Below, piece by piece: positions 8,790 through 16,709 of a stretch of 42,434 nt of DNA. Made by a program: the position numbers and the translations under genes. Positions within the stretch are counted from its first letter, which is position 1. Each line of letters begins with the position of its first letter. Source of the stretch: Beijerinckiaceae bacterium (GTDB taxonomy: Bacteria > Pseudomonadota > Alphaproteobacteria > Rhizobiales > Beijerinckiaceae); NCBI GenBank assembly GCA_019753285.1, contig JAIELD010000040.1, forward strand, positions 1-42,434, given 5' to 3'. Below the pieces are notes generated by a model that did not search any database, was not told the DNA's origin, and saw only the letters and a list, made by a program, of their open reading frames with translations.

Positions 8790-9499
8790 CTGAGGCCATA
8801 TCCGCGATTGGAGCGCGCTTCGAGCCGCCCGAGCCCTGCCATGGAGACGAGCGAGAAGAACAGGTAGATGAGGCTCGCAAGGCCGAAGAAGAAGAACGCC
8901 TCCTTGGTCACGACGTTGGCGCGCGACGTGACGAACATGAGTTCCGGCAGCGTGATCACGGATACGAGGGACGTGTCTTTCAACAGCACCATCCAGTTGT
9001 TGCCGATGCCCGGCAGAGCGACGCGGATGATCTGAGGCAGCAAGATGAAACGGAACGTCTGGCCAGGACTGAGCCCGAGCGAGCGAGCCGCCTCGCCCTG
9101 GCCAGCCGAGATTGCATTGAGGGCACCTACCCAGACCTCGCTGGAAAAGGCGGCGATGACGAGCCCGAGCGCCATCATGCCGGCGACAAACGGCGGGATG
9201 TCGATGCCGCCGGAAAAGCCAAGATCACGCCCGAGGCGCTGCAGGCCGAGTTGCAGCCCGAAATAAACGAGATAGAGCGTCAGAAGCTCAGGAAGGCCGC
9301 GGAAAACGGTCGTAAACGCAATGGCAGGGACGCGGAGCACCCTGCTCTTCGAGCGCTGTCCGAGCGCCACGACGAGGCCGAGGGCGAGGCCGAAGGGCAA
9401 TGTCGCCACCGCGAGCGAGATCGTGATCGCAGCACCTTTCAGGAGGAGCCAACCCCAGCCGCCATCGTTGAAAGAGACAAGTTTGAGGTAGTAGTCCAT
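8786..9499 (-). CDS. polar amino-acid ABC transporter permease (HisQ/ArtQ type)
   Basis: The 237-residue membrane protein shows the EAA loop GQGEAARSLGLSPGQTFRFI and the FRGLPELLTLYLVYFG segment of the polar amino-acid permeases. It is the first of two permease genes behind the binding-protein gene. GGAG lies a few bases before the ATG. The 89 bases separating it from the binding-protein gene hold two stem-loops, which fits lower expression of membrane subunits than of binding protein. Confidence 0.93.
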   Translation of the reverse strand: MDYYLKLVSFNDGGWGWLLLKGAAITISLAVATLPFGLALGLVVALGQRSKSRVLRVPAIAFTTVFRGLPELLTLYLVYFGLQLGLQRLGRDLGFSGGIDIPPFVAGMMALGLVIAAFSSEVWVGALNAISAGQGEAARSLGLSPGQTFRFILLPQIIRVALPGIGNNWMVLLKDTSLVSVITLPELMFVTSRANVVTKEAFFFFGLASLIYLFFSLVSMAGLGRLEARSNRGYGLR

Positions 9500-9521
9500 T
9501 TGCTCCGGTGGGTGATGCCAC

Positions 9522-9542
9522 GCCGCTGCGGGCGGCAGCGGC
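9522..9542 (-). promoter_or_regulatory. intercistronic stem-loop 1 (binding protein / permease)
   Basis: The arms GCCGCTGC at 9522-9529 and GCAGCGGC at 9535-9542 are exact complements around a 5-base loop. The hairpin lies between the binding-protein stop and the permease start, a common place for structures that protect the upstream message or attenuate reading into the permeases. There is no U-tract, so a true terminator is not claimed. Confidence 0.55.
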
Positions 9543-9550
9543 CCTGCGGT

Positions 9551-9576
9551 TGGCGGCCGGGCGAAGCCGGCCGCCA
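9551..9576 (-). promoter_or_regulatory. intercistronic stem-loop 2 (binding protein / permease)
   Basis: The arms TGGCGGCCGG at 9551-9560 and CCGGCCGCCA at 9567-9576 form a perfect 10-bp GC-rich stem with a 6-base loop, 12 bases after the binding-protein stop codon. With stem-loop 1 it makes a tandem pair. The likely role is message stabilisation or partial termination (inference). Confidence 0.6.
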
Positions 9577-9588
9577 GCTACGCTCGAG

Positions 9589-10371
9589 TTACATGATGTC
9601 GAAGGTGAAATACTTCGACGCGACCGCCTTGAACGAGCCGTCCTTCAAGGATTCGTCGATCGCCTTGTTGAACATCTCCTTCAGGTCCTGGTCTTCCTTG
9701 CGCACCGCCATGCCGACGCCGTCGCCATGGATGACCGGATCACGCGCGACGTCCGCAATGAACTTGCAGCAATCCTTGCCCTTGGCGTTGAGGAAGTCCA
9801 GCAGAGCGACCTTATCCGCGACGATGTAGTCGAGGCGACCATTGGCGAGGTCGAGGTTGGCCTCTTCCTGCGTCGGGTAGCCCTTCAGCGTCGAGTCCTT
9901 GTAGTACTTCTCGAGGAAGTTCATGTGGATGGTCGACGCCTGCGCGCCGATGACCTTGCCCTTCAGCGCCGCCGGAGTGATGTCGTTCGTCTTGGCGCTC
10001 TTGGCGGCGATGAAGGCCGGTGGAACGCGCGTGTAGACATGCGTGAAATCGACCTTCTTCTTGCGCTCGTCGGTCGCGTTCATGCCGGCGACGATGATGT
10101 CGTACTTGTTGGAGAGCAGCGCCGGGATGATGCCATCCCAATCCTGCGCCACCCAGGTGCACTTCACCTTCATCTTGCCGCAGAGCATGTTGACGTAGTC
10201 GATCTCGAAACCTTCGACCTCGCCCTTGGCGTTGAGGTTGTTGAAGGGCGGATACGCGCCTTCGGTCCCGATGCGGATTTCCTTCCAATCCTTGGCGACG
10301 GCCGGGCCGAGCAGCGATGCAAGCGCGAAGGCCGCAATGGCAAGGCGCTGAGCGGTTTTTCTGATGAGCAT
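9589..10371 (-). CDS. basic amino-acid type ABC transporter binding protein (LAO/HisJ-like)
   Basis: The 260-residue periplasmic protein has a signal peptide ending near GPAVAKDW at about residue 27. The mature start RIGTEGAYPPFNNLN, then GFEIDYVNMLC, the conserved DWDGIIPALLSNKYDIIVAG and TDERKKKVDFT match family-3 binding proteins of the lysine/arginine/ornithine/histidine/octopine group. The start at 10371 is set by GAGAGGA about 10 bases upstream; the frame extends further but without a start signal. Downstream genes are two permeases. An agmatinase-type enzyme and a 2-hydroxyacid dehydrogenase precede it, so a guanidino or basic amino compound is a plausible ligand (inference). Confidence 0.93.
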   Translation of the reverse strand: MLIRKTAQRLAIAAFALASLLGPAVAKDWKEIRIGTEGAYPPFNNLNAKGEVEGFEIDYVNMLCGKMKVKCTWVAQDWDGIIPALLSNKYDIIVAGMNATDERKKKVDFTHVYTRVPPAFIAAKSAKTNDITPAALKGKVIGAQASTIHMNFLEKYYKDSTLKGYPTQEEANLDLANGRLDYIVADKVALLDFLNAKGKDCCKFIADVARDPVIHGDGVGMAVRKEDQDLKEMFNKAIDESLKDGSFKAVASKYFTFDIM

Positions 10372-10518
10372 CTTTCGATTTTCCTCTCTTGTATCTCGTC
10401 TTTTGAACACGAAATGGACGGTACGACGGGATAGAAACACCAAATTTTCGCCTTGTCGATCATCGTCCGGCGCGGCCGTCGGATTTGAGCGGCGAGGCCA
10501 TTTAACCAGATGCGTGCG

Positions 10519-10536
10519 AAGCGATAAACGTGCCAA
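10519..10536 (-). promoter_or_regulatory. candidate sigma-54 (-24/-12) promoter for the binding-protein operon
   Basis: Read on the minus strand, TTGGCACGTTTATCGCTT matches the sigma-54 consensus TGGCACG-N4-TTGC with one mismatch and exact GG-N10-GC spacing (GG at 10533-10534, GC at 10521-10522). It lies just after the stop of the GhrA-like gene and about 150 bases before the binding-protein start, the only sizeable gap upstream of that gene. Sigma-54 control of amino-acid importers by nitrogen status is well known. No enhancer site was identified. Confidence 0.5.
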
Positions 10537-11484
10537 TCAGGTCGGCCCGGCAGCACGCCAGAACCGTTCGATCGAGCGCGCCACGGCTGCCGCAGCCGTT
10601 TCCGGCCTGGGAAAGGTCGCGACATGCGGCGTGACGAAGATCTTCGGATGCGTCCACAGCGGATCGCCGGCGGGCGGCGGTTCGCGCTCGAGCACGTCGA
10701 GCGTCGCGCCCGCCAGCGAGCCGCGATCGAGGGCGGAGACGAGCGCATCGGCGACGATGTGCTGACCACGCCCGACATTGACGAGGGCCGCGCCCTGCGG
10801 AAGGCGCGAGAGCAGGCCTTCGTCGATGATGCCGGACGTTTCGACGGTCAGCGGCAGCAGGCAGACAAGGATGTCGGTCTCGGCCGCCATGTCCAGCAGG
10901 CCGGCGGCGCCGCTCATCAGCGTCAAGCCCTCGAATGCCGGCTCGTCCGGGTTCCGCGCCGTCCGGCTCCAGGCCGAGACCTTGAAGCCGACCTGCCTCA
11001 AAAGGCGTGCGCTGGCGAGTCCCATCTGTCCGAGCCCGATGATGCCGACGCGCCGCGCACTCGCCGGGAGCGGCGCTTCGAACGTCCAGAGCGAGCGCGA
11101 CTGCAACTCGGCATAACGCGGAAATTCGCGATGATGCCTCAGGACGGCGGCGAGCACATATTCAGCCATGATGCGGGCGAAGCCGGGATCCTCCAGCTTG
11201 ACGATCGGCACATGGGGCTGCGGCCCGCGATCTCCTTCCAGATGATCGAGGCCGGCGGCGAGGGAAAGCACCGCTTGGAGATTGGGCAGGCGCTTCAAAA
11301 GGCCAGCGGGCGGCTTATAGGCAAGCGCGAAATCGACCAGCTCCGGGATGATATCAGGCGACCAAAGCACGAAATCGAGACCGGGGAGCAAGGCGGAGAG
11401 TTCACGCCGCCAGGCATTCGGGTCGTCATAATCGCTGATGAAGAGGACGCGCGCGCCCTCGCGTGGCTCCGGCCGATCGATCAC
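10537..11484 (-). CDS. 2-hydroxyacid dehydrogenase, GhrA-like (glyoxylate/hydroxypyruvate reductase)
   Basis: The product of about 315 residues belongs to the D-2-hydroxyacid dehydrogenases. VGIIGLGQMGLASARLL is the Rossmann nucleotide-binding motif. LVNVGRGQHIV carries the substrate-binding Arg, and the catalytic pair is the Glu in LDVLEREPPPAGDPLW and the His in TPHVATFP. The GhrA group reduces glyoxylate or hydroxypyruvate with NADPH in the cytosol. I prefer the GTG at 11484, which overlaps the agmatinase stop as GTGA with GAGG upstream; an ATG at 11511 in the same frame is the alternative and has no ribosome site. It probably handles a keto or oxo product from the neighbouring catabolic enzymes. 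Confidence 0.9.
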   Translation of the reverse strand: MIDRPEPREGARVLFISDYDDPNAWRRELSALLPGLDFVLWSPDIIPELVDFALAYKPPAGLLKRLPNLQAVLSLAAGLDHLEGDRGPQPHVPIVKLEDPGFARIMAEYVLAAVLRHHREFPRYAELQSRSLWTFEAPLPASARRVGIIGLGQMGLASARLLRQVGFKVSAWSRTARNPDEPAFEGLTLMSGAAGLLDMAAETDILVCLLPLTVETSGIIDEGLLSRLPQGAALVNVGRGQHIVADALVSALDRGSLAGATLDVLEREPPPAGDPLWTHPKIFVTPHVATFPRPETAAAAVARSIERFWRAAGPT

Positions 11485-12461
11485 CGGGCCTCGCGCCGGT
11501 GCGCGACGCATTCAGCGAGGAGACAGAGAATCTCGAACATCATCGAGACGCCGACGAGGGCGGTCATGCCGCTCGGATCGAAGGGCGGCGAGACCTCGAC
11601 GACGTCGCCGCCGATGAAATCGATTCCGCGCAGGCCGCGGATGAGGCGCTGCGCCTCGATCGTGGTCAGGCCGCCGACCTCGGGCGTGCCGGTGCCAGGC
11701 GCATAGACGGGATCGAGCGAATCGACGTCGAAGCTGAGATAGGTCGGCCCCGTGCCGGCGATCGCCTTGGCTTCCGCGATCACGGCGTCGAGGCCGAGAT
11801 CGTGGAATTCCTCCATCTCGATCACACGGATGCCCTGCGCATGGCCCCAATCCTTTTCGTCGGTCGAATACATCGTACCGCGAATGCCGATCTGCACCAT
11901 GCGTTTGGGATCGATCAGCCCTTCCTCGATCGCCCGGCGGAACGGCGTGCCGTGCGTGTAGAGATTATCCCCGAAATAGCGGTCGCTCGTGTCGGTATGC
12001 GCGTCGATATGGACGAGCCCGACCGGCCCTTCGTGTGCGATGCCGCGCAGGATGGGCAGGCTGATCTGGTGGTCGCCGCCCGCCGTCATCGGCACGATGC
12101 CCGCGGCGTGGATCGAACGATAATAAGCCTCGACGCGCTTCAGCGTGTCCATGAGGTCGATCGGATTGACCGTCACGTCTCCGAGGTCGGCGCAGTTGGC
12201 GAGCTTGAACGGTTGCAGCTTGGAGACGTGGTGAACCTGCCGCATCAGGGTCGACTGGTCGCGCATCTGGCGCGGGCCATGGCGCGTGCCAGCCCGGTTG
12301 GTGGTGCCATTGTCCCACGGCACGCCGATGAGCCCGATTTCCACCGAACCTTTCGCCTGCTCCGGCGCGAGATACGGCAGCCGCATGAAGGTCGCGATGC
12401 CGGCGAAGCGCGGCTGCACCATGCCCGACGTCGGTTGAAAGGCATCATTGTCGCGCGGCAT
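11481..12461 (-). CDS. speB: agmatinase / guanidino-acid ureohydrolase
   Basis: The 326-residue enzyme is of the arginase/agmatinase family, which hydrolyses a guanidino group to urea with a di-manganese centre. The metal ligands are all visible: His131 in GGDHQ, Asp153, His155 and Asp157 in DAHTDT, and Asp245 and Asp247 in SFDVDSLDP. The loop HGTPFRRAIEEGL is shared with guanidinobutyrase and guanidinopropionase enzymes, so the substrate may be such an acid rather than agmatine. The start at 12461 has a clear GGAGG site, although the frame stays open upstream. It is translationally coupled to the GhrA-like gene. Confidence 0.93.
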   Translation of the reverse strand: MPRDNDAFQPTSGMVQPRFAGIATFMRLPYLAPEQAKGSVEIGLIGVPWDNGTTNRAGTRHGPRQMRDQSTLMRQVHHVSKLQPFKLANCADLGDVTVNPIDLMDTLKRVEAYYRSIHAAGIVPMTAGGDHQISLPILRGIAHEGPVGLVHIDAHTDTSDRYFGDNLYTHGTPFRRAIEEGLIDPKRMVQIGIRGTMYSTDEKDWGHAQGIRVIEMEEFHDLGLDAVIAEAKAIAGTGPTYLSFDVDSLDPVYAPGTGTPEVGGLTTIEAQRLIRGLRGIDFIGGDVVEVSPPFDPSGMTALVGVSMMFEILCLLAECVAHRREAR

Positions 12462-12516
12462 GGAAAGCCTCCAAATGAATGAAAGACGTGGCTGACGGCA
12501 CAGAATGGAATGCGGG

Positions 12517-13104
12517 TCAGGCCGCGATTTCGTCTTTTTGCCGACGAGCGATAGATTGTGCAAGCGAAAGGCAGCGTTCGAAGGCGAAGAGGCTCGTCAT
12601 CCGCTCGGTGAGCGGGGCCGCATGGGTGACGATGTCCCAGCCTTGCGCGCGAATGCATTCGACGATCATCAGATTGTCATGCAGCTCGAAATCCTCGACG
12701 ACCATGTCGTCCCCTGCGAAGGACCGGCCCGTCGCATCGCTGCGTGCGCGCAGGCCCTGGACATGCTCGACCCTCTCTTTCAGGCTCTCGTCAACGTTGG
12801 AATAGCCGAACACGGGCTTTCCGAGAGCACGCGCAAAGGCAAGTTCGAACACCGTCCCGACATCGGCGCTGACGCCCCTGAACGGCGTCAGATTCGCGAT
12901 CACGCCATCAGCGGCGCGAATGAGCTCGAGATTGGCCTGATAGATGCGCTCGGATAGGTTTGAAGTCGGAGCGGCGGCAAGCTCCGCATCGAGCGGAAAC
13001 AAGCCTTCGAAGCCATATTGTTCGCAGAGTTGGCGCTTGCGGCGACCGATCTCGACAGCATCTTCGAGAAAGACATCGGGACCGGCGAGATATAATCTTG
13101 TCAT
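12517..13104 (-). CDS. nucleoside 2-deoxyribosyltransferase family protein
   Basis: The 195-residue cytosolic protein starts MTRLYLAGPDVFLEDA and has IYQANLELIRAADGVIANL followed by GVSADVGTVFELAFARALG, the fold and active-site Glu context of nucleoside 2-deoxyribosyltransferases. DNLMI near the C terminus also fits. The family swaps bases on deoxyribose or hydrolyses (deoxy)nucleotides. The precise substrate is unknown. The ATG at 13104 has GGGG upstream; a TTG at 13128 would be an alternative. It is 55 bases upstream of the agmatinase gene on the same strand and may head that operon. Confidence 0.88.
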   Translation of the reverse strand: MTRLYLAGPDVFLEDAVEIGRRKRQLCEQYGFEGLFPLDAELAAAPTSNLSERIYQANLELIRAADGVIANLTPFRGVSADVGTVFELAFARALGKPVFGYSNVDESLKERVEHVQGLRARSDATGRSFAGDDMVVEDFELHDNLMIVECIRAQGWDIVTHAAPLTERMTSLFAFERCLSLAQSIARRQKDEIAA

Positions 13105-13151
13105 GTAAACCCCGGTAGGCTTGCGCAAAAGTCTAGGTGGAGTTGGAAGCG

Positions 13152-13937
13152 ATGTCCATGCCGAGCCCGCTGTATGTGGAGACCGAACCGCCGGGGCTCG
13201 CGCGGCTCGGGCGCGATCCCACCGGGCAGGATGACAGCAATCTCACGCGCGACGTATTGAGCACCTACAACAGTTTGCGCGCCTTCGAGAGCGATTACGA
13301 CAAGGCGCAGGGCCAGTTGCGGGCCATCGCCTCGACCTGGCTGCTCGCCGGCATCGGCGCGGTCGGCGTCATCCTGAATTCGGAGCTGAGCTACGTGCCG
13401 GCGACGTCGACGGCGGCTTCGCAAGGCCTGCCCGCAGCGACAGCGTCGATCCTGCGCCAGTTGCTGATGTTCGTCGTGTCGCTTGGCATGATATCGCTCT
13501 GGCGTCTCGACCAGAAGGTCTATCAGAACCTGCTGCACAACGTGTTCGCGCTCGGCTACTGGATCGAATACAAATACCCGCTCGTGCCGCCGACCCGCAT
13601 GTTGCTCTATCATGGCAACAACGACATCACGGACAGTCTCGGCCAGTTCTATTCGAGGCCCGTCGGCGTGATCCTGACCTGCGCCGTGCTCAACCTGCTG
13701 CATGCCATGTTCGGGATCGGCGATCTCGCCACCGCCATCTGGTCATGGACGGCACCGTCTCTGCTGCCCCAGACGCAATGGCTGCCATGCGCGGCGGTGA
13801 TGACGCTGCACGCGCTCCATACGCTCGTGACGCTCTTGGCGTCCCGAAACTGGGGAAGCCTCCGCGACCTTTTGCCCATCGCCGCGCAGCAGGCGAAGGA
13901 CAAGCGGGAGGCTCCGCCGCAGCGTTCATCTTATTGA
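13152..13937 (+). CDS. unknown four-helix membrane protein
   Basis: I do not recognise this protein of about 261 residues. The first 55 residues are polar, with a helix NLTRDVLSTYNSLRAFESDY. Four hydrophobic spans follow at roughly residues 60-78 (STWLLAGIGAVGVIL), 98-117 (QLLMFVVSLGMISLW), 168-188 (GVILTCAVLNLLHAMFG) and 203-225 (LPCAAVMTLHALHTLVTLL), and the tail is short and basic. ATG at 13152 is preferred over GTG at 13137 because GGTGGAG lies about 10 bases before it. It is divergent from the deoxyribosyltransferase gene, with fewer than 50 bases between the starts, and has no obvious operon partner. Confidence 0.75.
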   Translation: MSMPSPLYVETEPPGLARLGRDPTGQDDSNLTRDVLSTYNSLRAFESDYDKAQGQLRAIASTWLLAGIGAVGVILNSELSYVPATSTAASQGLPAATASILRQLLMFVVSLGMISLWRLDQKVYQNLLHNVFALGYWIEYKYPLVPPTRMLLYHGNNDITDSLGQFYSRPVGVILTCAVLNLLHAMFGIGDLATAIWSWTAPSLLPQTQWLPCAAVMTLHALHTLVTLLASRNWGSLRDLLPIAAQQAKDKREAPPQRSSY

Positions 13938-13938
13938 T

Positions 13939-13954
13939 TGGCGCGATCGCGCCA
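13939..13954. terminator. 16-bp perfect palindrome between convergent genes
   Basis: TGGCGCGATCGCGCCA is its own reverse complement and begins one base after the stop of the membrane-protein gene, with the convergent pcaDC stop 11 bases further on. It could fold as a 6-bp stem with a GATC loop in either transcript. There is no T-run on either side, so intrinsic termination is uncertain. It may simply limit read-through. Confidence 0.35.
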
Positions 13955-13964
13955 CGAGTTGCCC

Positions 13965-15149
13965 TCAGGAACTGGCGCCGAGCGGCAGCTCGTCGCCGAG
14001 CACGTCCTTCACCCATCGGAACGCGCCATTGGCCGCCGGCACGCCGGCATAGACGCCGATCTGCAACAGCAGCGAGCGCAGCTCGTCCAACGTCACACCG
14101 TTCTTCAGCGCCGGGCGCACATGGAGCTTGAACTCCTCCTCGCGGTTGAGCGCGACCATCATCGCCAGCGTGACGAGAGAGCGGGTCTTCCAGGGCAGGA
14201 TCGGGTCGCCCCAGATTTCGCCCCAGGCGATCCGCGTGATGAAATCCTGCCAGGGCGCGGCGAATGGCCCGGCATTGGCGAGCGAGCGGACAACGTGGGC
14301 GTCGCCCAGCACCGCCTTGCGATTGGCGAGACCTTCGGCGAAGTCGACTGCGCCGCGTGCCGGCGAGCCGACGCCGCGCTGCGCATCGAGGAAGGCGGCA
14401 AGATGCCGGTTGACGAGATCGGCCCGCTCGATCGCCAGGATATGCGCAGCGCGCGGCAGCACGACGAGCTCCGAGTTATCGATCCGGCTGCGGATATCCT
14501 CCATCATGGCGACGGGCGTTGCCGGGTCGTCGATGCCGGCAATGATCAGCGTCGGCTTTTGGATCGCGCCGATCTCCGGCCGCAGGTCGGTTTTGGCGAT
14601 CACCCGGCAGCACTCGGCATAGCCTGCCGGGTCGATATCGAGAAAACGCCCGCGGATGACGGCGGCCGAAGCAGCCGTCTGGTAGGCCGGGGTGAACCAG
14701 CGCTGCATCGTGGCATCCACGATAGCGCGCATGCCTTGCGCCTCGATCAGCGCCGCCCGCTCGTTCCACTCGCCCGGGATGCAGGCTGAGGTCGCCATCA
14801 GGGTGAGGCTCCTGACCTTGGCGGGACGCCGCAGGGCCAGCGCTTGCGCGGTGATGCCGCCGAGCGAGAGGCCGACCACATGCGCCTGATCGATCGACAA
14901 TGCGTCGAGCAGCGCGGCAAGATCGCCGGCAAGATCGTCGATCGTTGCCCCGGCGGGCCCCACCTTCGATCGGCCATGGCCGCGCGTGTCATAGCGCAGG
15001 CAGCGATACCGCCCGGCGAGCGCCGCGACCTGCGCGTCCCACATCTCGAGCGTCGTGCCGAGAGAATTTGAAAACGCGACGACCGGCGCATCGGCCGGAC
15101 CGGAGAGTTCATAGTGCAGTGTAGCGGAGGCAAGATCGATGACCGGCAT
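13965..15149 (-). CDS. pcaD: 3-oxoadipate enol-lactonase / 4-carboxymuconolactone decarboxylase fusion
   Basis: The 394-residue protein joins two enzymes of the protocatechuate branch of the beta-ketoadipate pathway. Residues 1-260 are an alpha/beta hydrolase: nucleophile Ser95 in GLSLGG, an Asp at about 207, His236 in RAAHILAIE, and YDTRGHGRS. Residues from about 268 to the end are a carboxymuconolactone decarboxylase domain, with LVTLAMMVALNREEEFKLHV and GVYAGVPAANGAFR. The fusion (often called PcaL or PcaDC) channels 4-carboxymuconolactone through the enol-lactone to 3-oxoadipate. It follows pcaB by 27 bases on the same strand. The other pca genes are not in the window. Confidence 0.95.
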   Translation of the reverse strand: MPVIDLASATLHYELSGPADAPVVAFSNSLGTTLEMWDAQVAALAGRYRCLRYDTRGHGRSKVGPAGATIDDLAGDLAALLDALSIDQAHVVGLSLGGITAQALALRRPAKVRSLTLMATSACIPGEWNERAALIEAQGMRAIVDATMQRWFTPAYQTAASAAVIRGRFLDIDPAGYAECCRVIAKTDLRPEIGAIQKPTLIIAGIDDPATPVAMMEDIRSRIDNSELVVLPRAAHILAIERADLVNRHLAAFLDAQRGVGSPARGAVDFAEGLANRKAVLGDAHVVRSLANAGPFAAPWQDFITRIAWGEIWGDPILPWKTRSLVTLAMMVALNREEEFKLHVRPALKNGVTLDELRSLLLQIGVYAGVPAANGAFRWVKDVLGDELPLGASS

Positions 15150-15176
15150 GGGCGTCTCGGTTCCAGTTGAAATGGG

Positions 15177-16589
15177 CTAGGCCTTGCGAGCGGTTCTGCG
15201 GGCGGCGCTGTCGGCGAGGATGGTGCGGGCATGGTCGAGCGCAAGTTCAGTCCAGAGCGTCGCCGCTTCGACCGCAGGCGCAAGATCGAAGGCGGCCCGG
15301 AGCAGGGCTTCGAGGCCGGCCTTGGCAGCGTCTCCGCCGTTTGTGCCCACGAGGTCCGGATCGGCGATGAGGGCCTCGGCAAGCGGCAGCCCCGTCTCTC
15401 GCACCCGTTCGGACGCCCGCTCCACGCTGGCGTGCGCGCGCTCACGTCCGAATGTCGGCGCGAGCTTGGCCGCCACTGCTTCGGAGAAGATGAGGCCGCG
15501 CGTGAGCGCGATGTTGGCCTCCATGCGCGATGCGTCGATGGTCAGGCCCTGCCCGAGGATGAGCGCTTCGCGCAGCGCGCCGGAGGCAAGCCCGAAGAGC
15601 TGCGGCAGCGCATGCCACTCGGAATGCCAGGCCCCCGCAGGCCGCTCATGGCTGGCGGACATCGCATCGAGCATCGTCACGACGTGACCCTTGGCGGCTC
15701 CATGCGCGGCGAGGATGATCGTCGAGGCGACAGGGTTGCGCTTGTGGGGCATCGCCGAAGAGCCGCCCCGTCCGGCAAGCACCGGCTCGAAAGCCTCGCC
15801 CACCTCGGTCGACGTCAGGTGGACGATGTCTCCGGCCATCTTGGCGAGGCTGCCGATCAGCATGGCGAGCCAACTCGCGACCTCGACCATCGGCCCACGC
15901 GCGGTATGCCATGCCGTCACGCTCGATTCGAGACCGAGCTCCTTTGCGAAAGCCTCCGCAATCGCCGGGCCTTTGTCCCCGAGCGCCGAGAGCGTGCCCA
16001 CCGGCCCAGCAAGCGAGGCGACGAGGACGTGTCGGCGAAGCGCCGTCAGTCGTTGCAGACAGTCCGCGAGCGCGGTGCACCAGATCGACACCTTGTATCC
16101 GAAGGTGAGTGGCGCAGCGTGCTGTCCATAGGTGCGGCCGACGCAGGGCTGGGACCGGTGGCGCTCGGCGAGCGCCACCAGCGCGAGCACGATCGCGGCA
16201 AGATCGATTTCGATGAGGTCGAACGCCGCGCGCATCTGCAGGACGAGCGCGGTGTCGAGGATGTCCTGTGTCGTCGCCCCGCGATGCAGCGCAGGCTCGA
16301 GCGCGTCCGGCAGTTGGCGCTTCAGGGCGGCAAGGAAGGGAATGCTCGGGACGCCGGATCGTTCGGTCGCGACGCCGAGGGCGGAGAGATCGAATGCCGC
16401 CAGCCCGACTGCTTCGATCGCTTGCGCGAGCGCATCCGGCGCAAGCCCGAACCGGGCTTGAACTCTGGCGAGCGCCACCTCGCATCTCAGAAGCTCGGTG
16501 ATTTTCCGCCGATCCGAGAATACTTCGCGCATCGCGGCGGTCGCGAACAGCGGTCCCGTCAGCTCGGAATCCAGCGCCGAAAACGTCAT
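15177..16589 (-). CDS. pcaB: 3-carboxy-cis,cis-muconate cycloisomerase
   Basis: The 470-residue enzyme is of the fumarase/aspartase superfamily and lactonises 3-carboxy-cis,cis-muconate to 4-carboxymuconolactone, the substrate of the decarboxylase half of the next gene's product. The signature GSSAMPHKRNP is at 276-286, HRGATTQDILDTA near 102-114 and GRTYGQHAAPLTFG near 151-164, all typical of PcaB rather than adenylosuccinate lyase. The C-terminal helical region is long, as in bacterial PcaB. The start at 16589 gives the usual N terminus. The frame is open to 16652, but that start has a badly spaced ribosome site. Confidence 0.94.
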   Translation of the reverse strand: MTFSALDSELTGPLFATAAMREVFSDRRKITELLRCEVALARVQARFGLAPDALAQAIEAVGLAAFDLSALGVATERSGVPSIPFLAALKRQLPDALEPALHRGATTQDILDTALVLQMRAAFDLIEIDLAAIVLALVALAERHRSQPCVGRTYGQHAAPLTFGYKVSIWCTALADCLQRLTALRRHVLVASLAGPVGTLSALGDKGPAIAEAFAKELGLESSVTAWHTARGPMVEVASWLAMLIGSLAKMAGDIVHLTSTEVGEAFEPVLAGRGGSSAMPHKRNPVASTIILAAHGAAKGHVVTMLDAMSASHERPAGAWHSEWHALPQLFGLASGALREALILGQGLTIDASRMEANIALTRGLIFSEAVAAKLAPTFGRERAHASVERASERVRETGLPLAEALIADPDLVGTNGGDAAKAGLEALLRAAFDLAPAVEAATLWTELALDHARTILADSAARRTARKA

Positions 16590-16664
16590 ATGAACTATCG
16601 GCTCGTCAACAATCGGAAAAGCAATCAAGCCAGAACCTAGAGCGCTTCCCATCCCTCCGCAACG

Positions 16665-16681
16665 CCCTTGGCATGCCAGGG
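16665..16681 (-). terminator. possible hairpin downstream of the Inh-like gene
   Basis: CCCTTGGCATGCCAGGG contains the perfect palindrome TGGCATGCCA flanked by CCC and GGG with one unpaired T. It lies 29 bases after the stop of the inhibitor gene, in the 120-base gap before pcaB. There is no U-tract, so this is a weak call. Confidence 0.3.
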
Positions 16682-16709
16682 TGGCGAAAGCGGCGAACCG
16701 AACGGACGT

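Noticed and set aside
11484..11511. ATG start for the GhrA-like gene 27 bases before the chosen GTG
   Set aside because: It lacks a ribosome site and would overlap the agmatinase gene by 31 bases; the GTG gives the usual 4-base overlap. It remains possible.
13939..13954. GCGATCGC core reminiscent of the cyanobacterial HIP1 repeat
   Set aside because: The organism is clearly a proteobacterium and the octamer is expected by chance in GC-rich DNA; kept only as a palindrome.
15231..16640. Long plus-strand frame opposite pcaB
   Set aside because: It is antisense to an unmistakable cycloisomerase and shows no recognisable protein features.
16631..16650. CTAGAGCGCTT sequence resembling a dispersed Hyphomicrobiales intergenic repeat
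   Set aside because: Only a short stretch matches from memory and no second copy was seen in the window.
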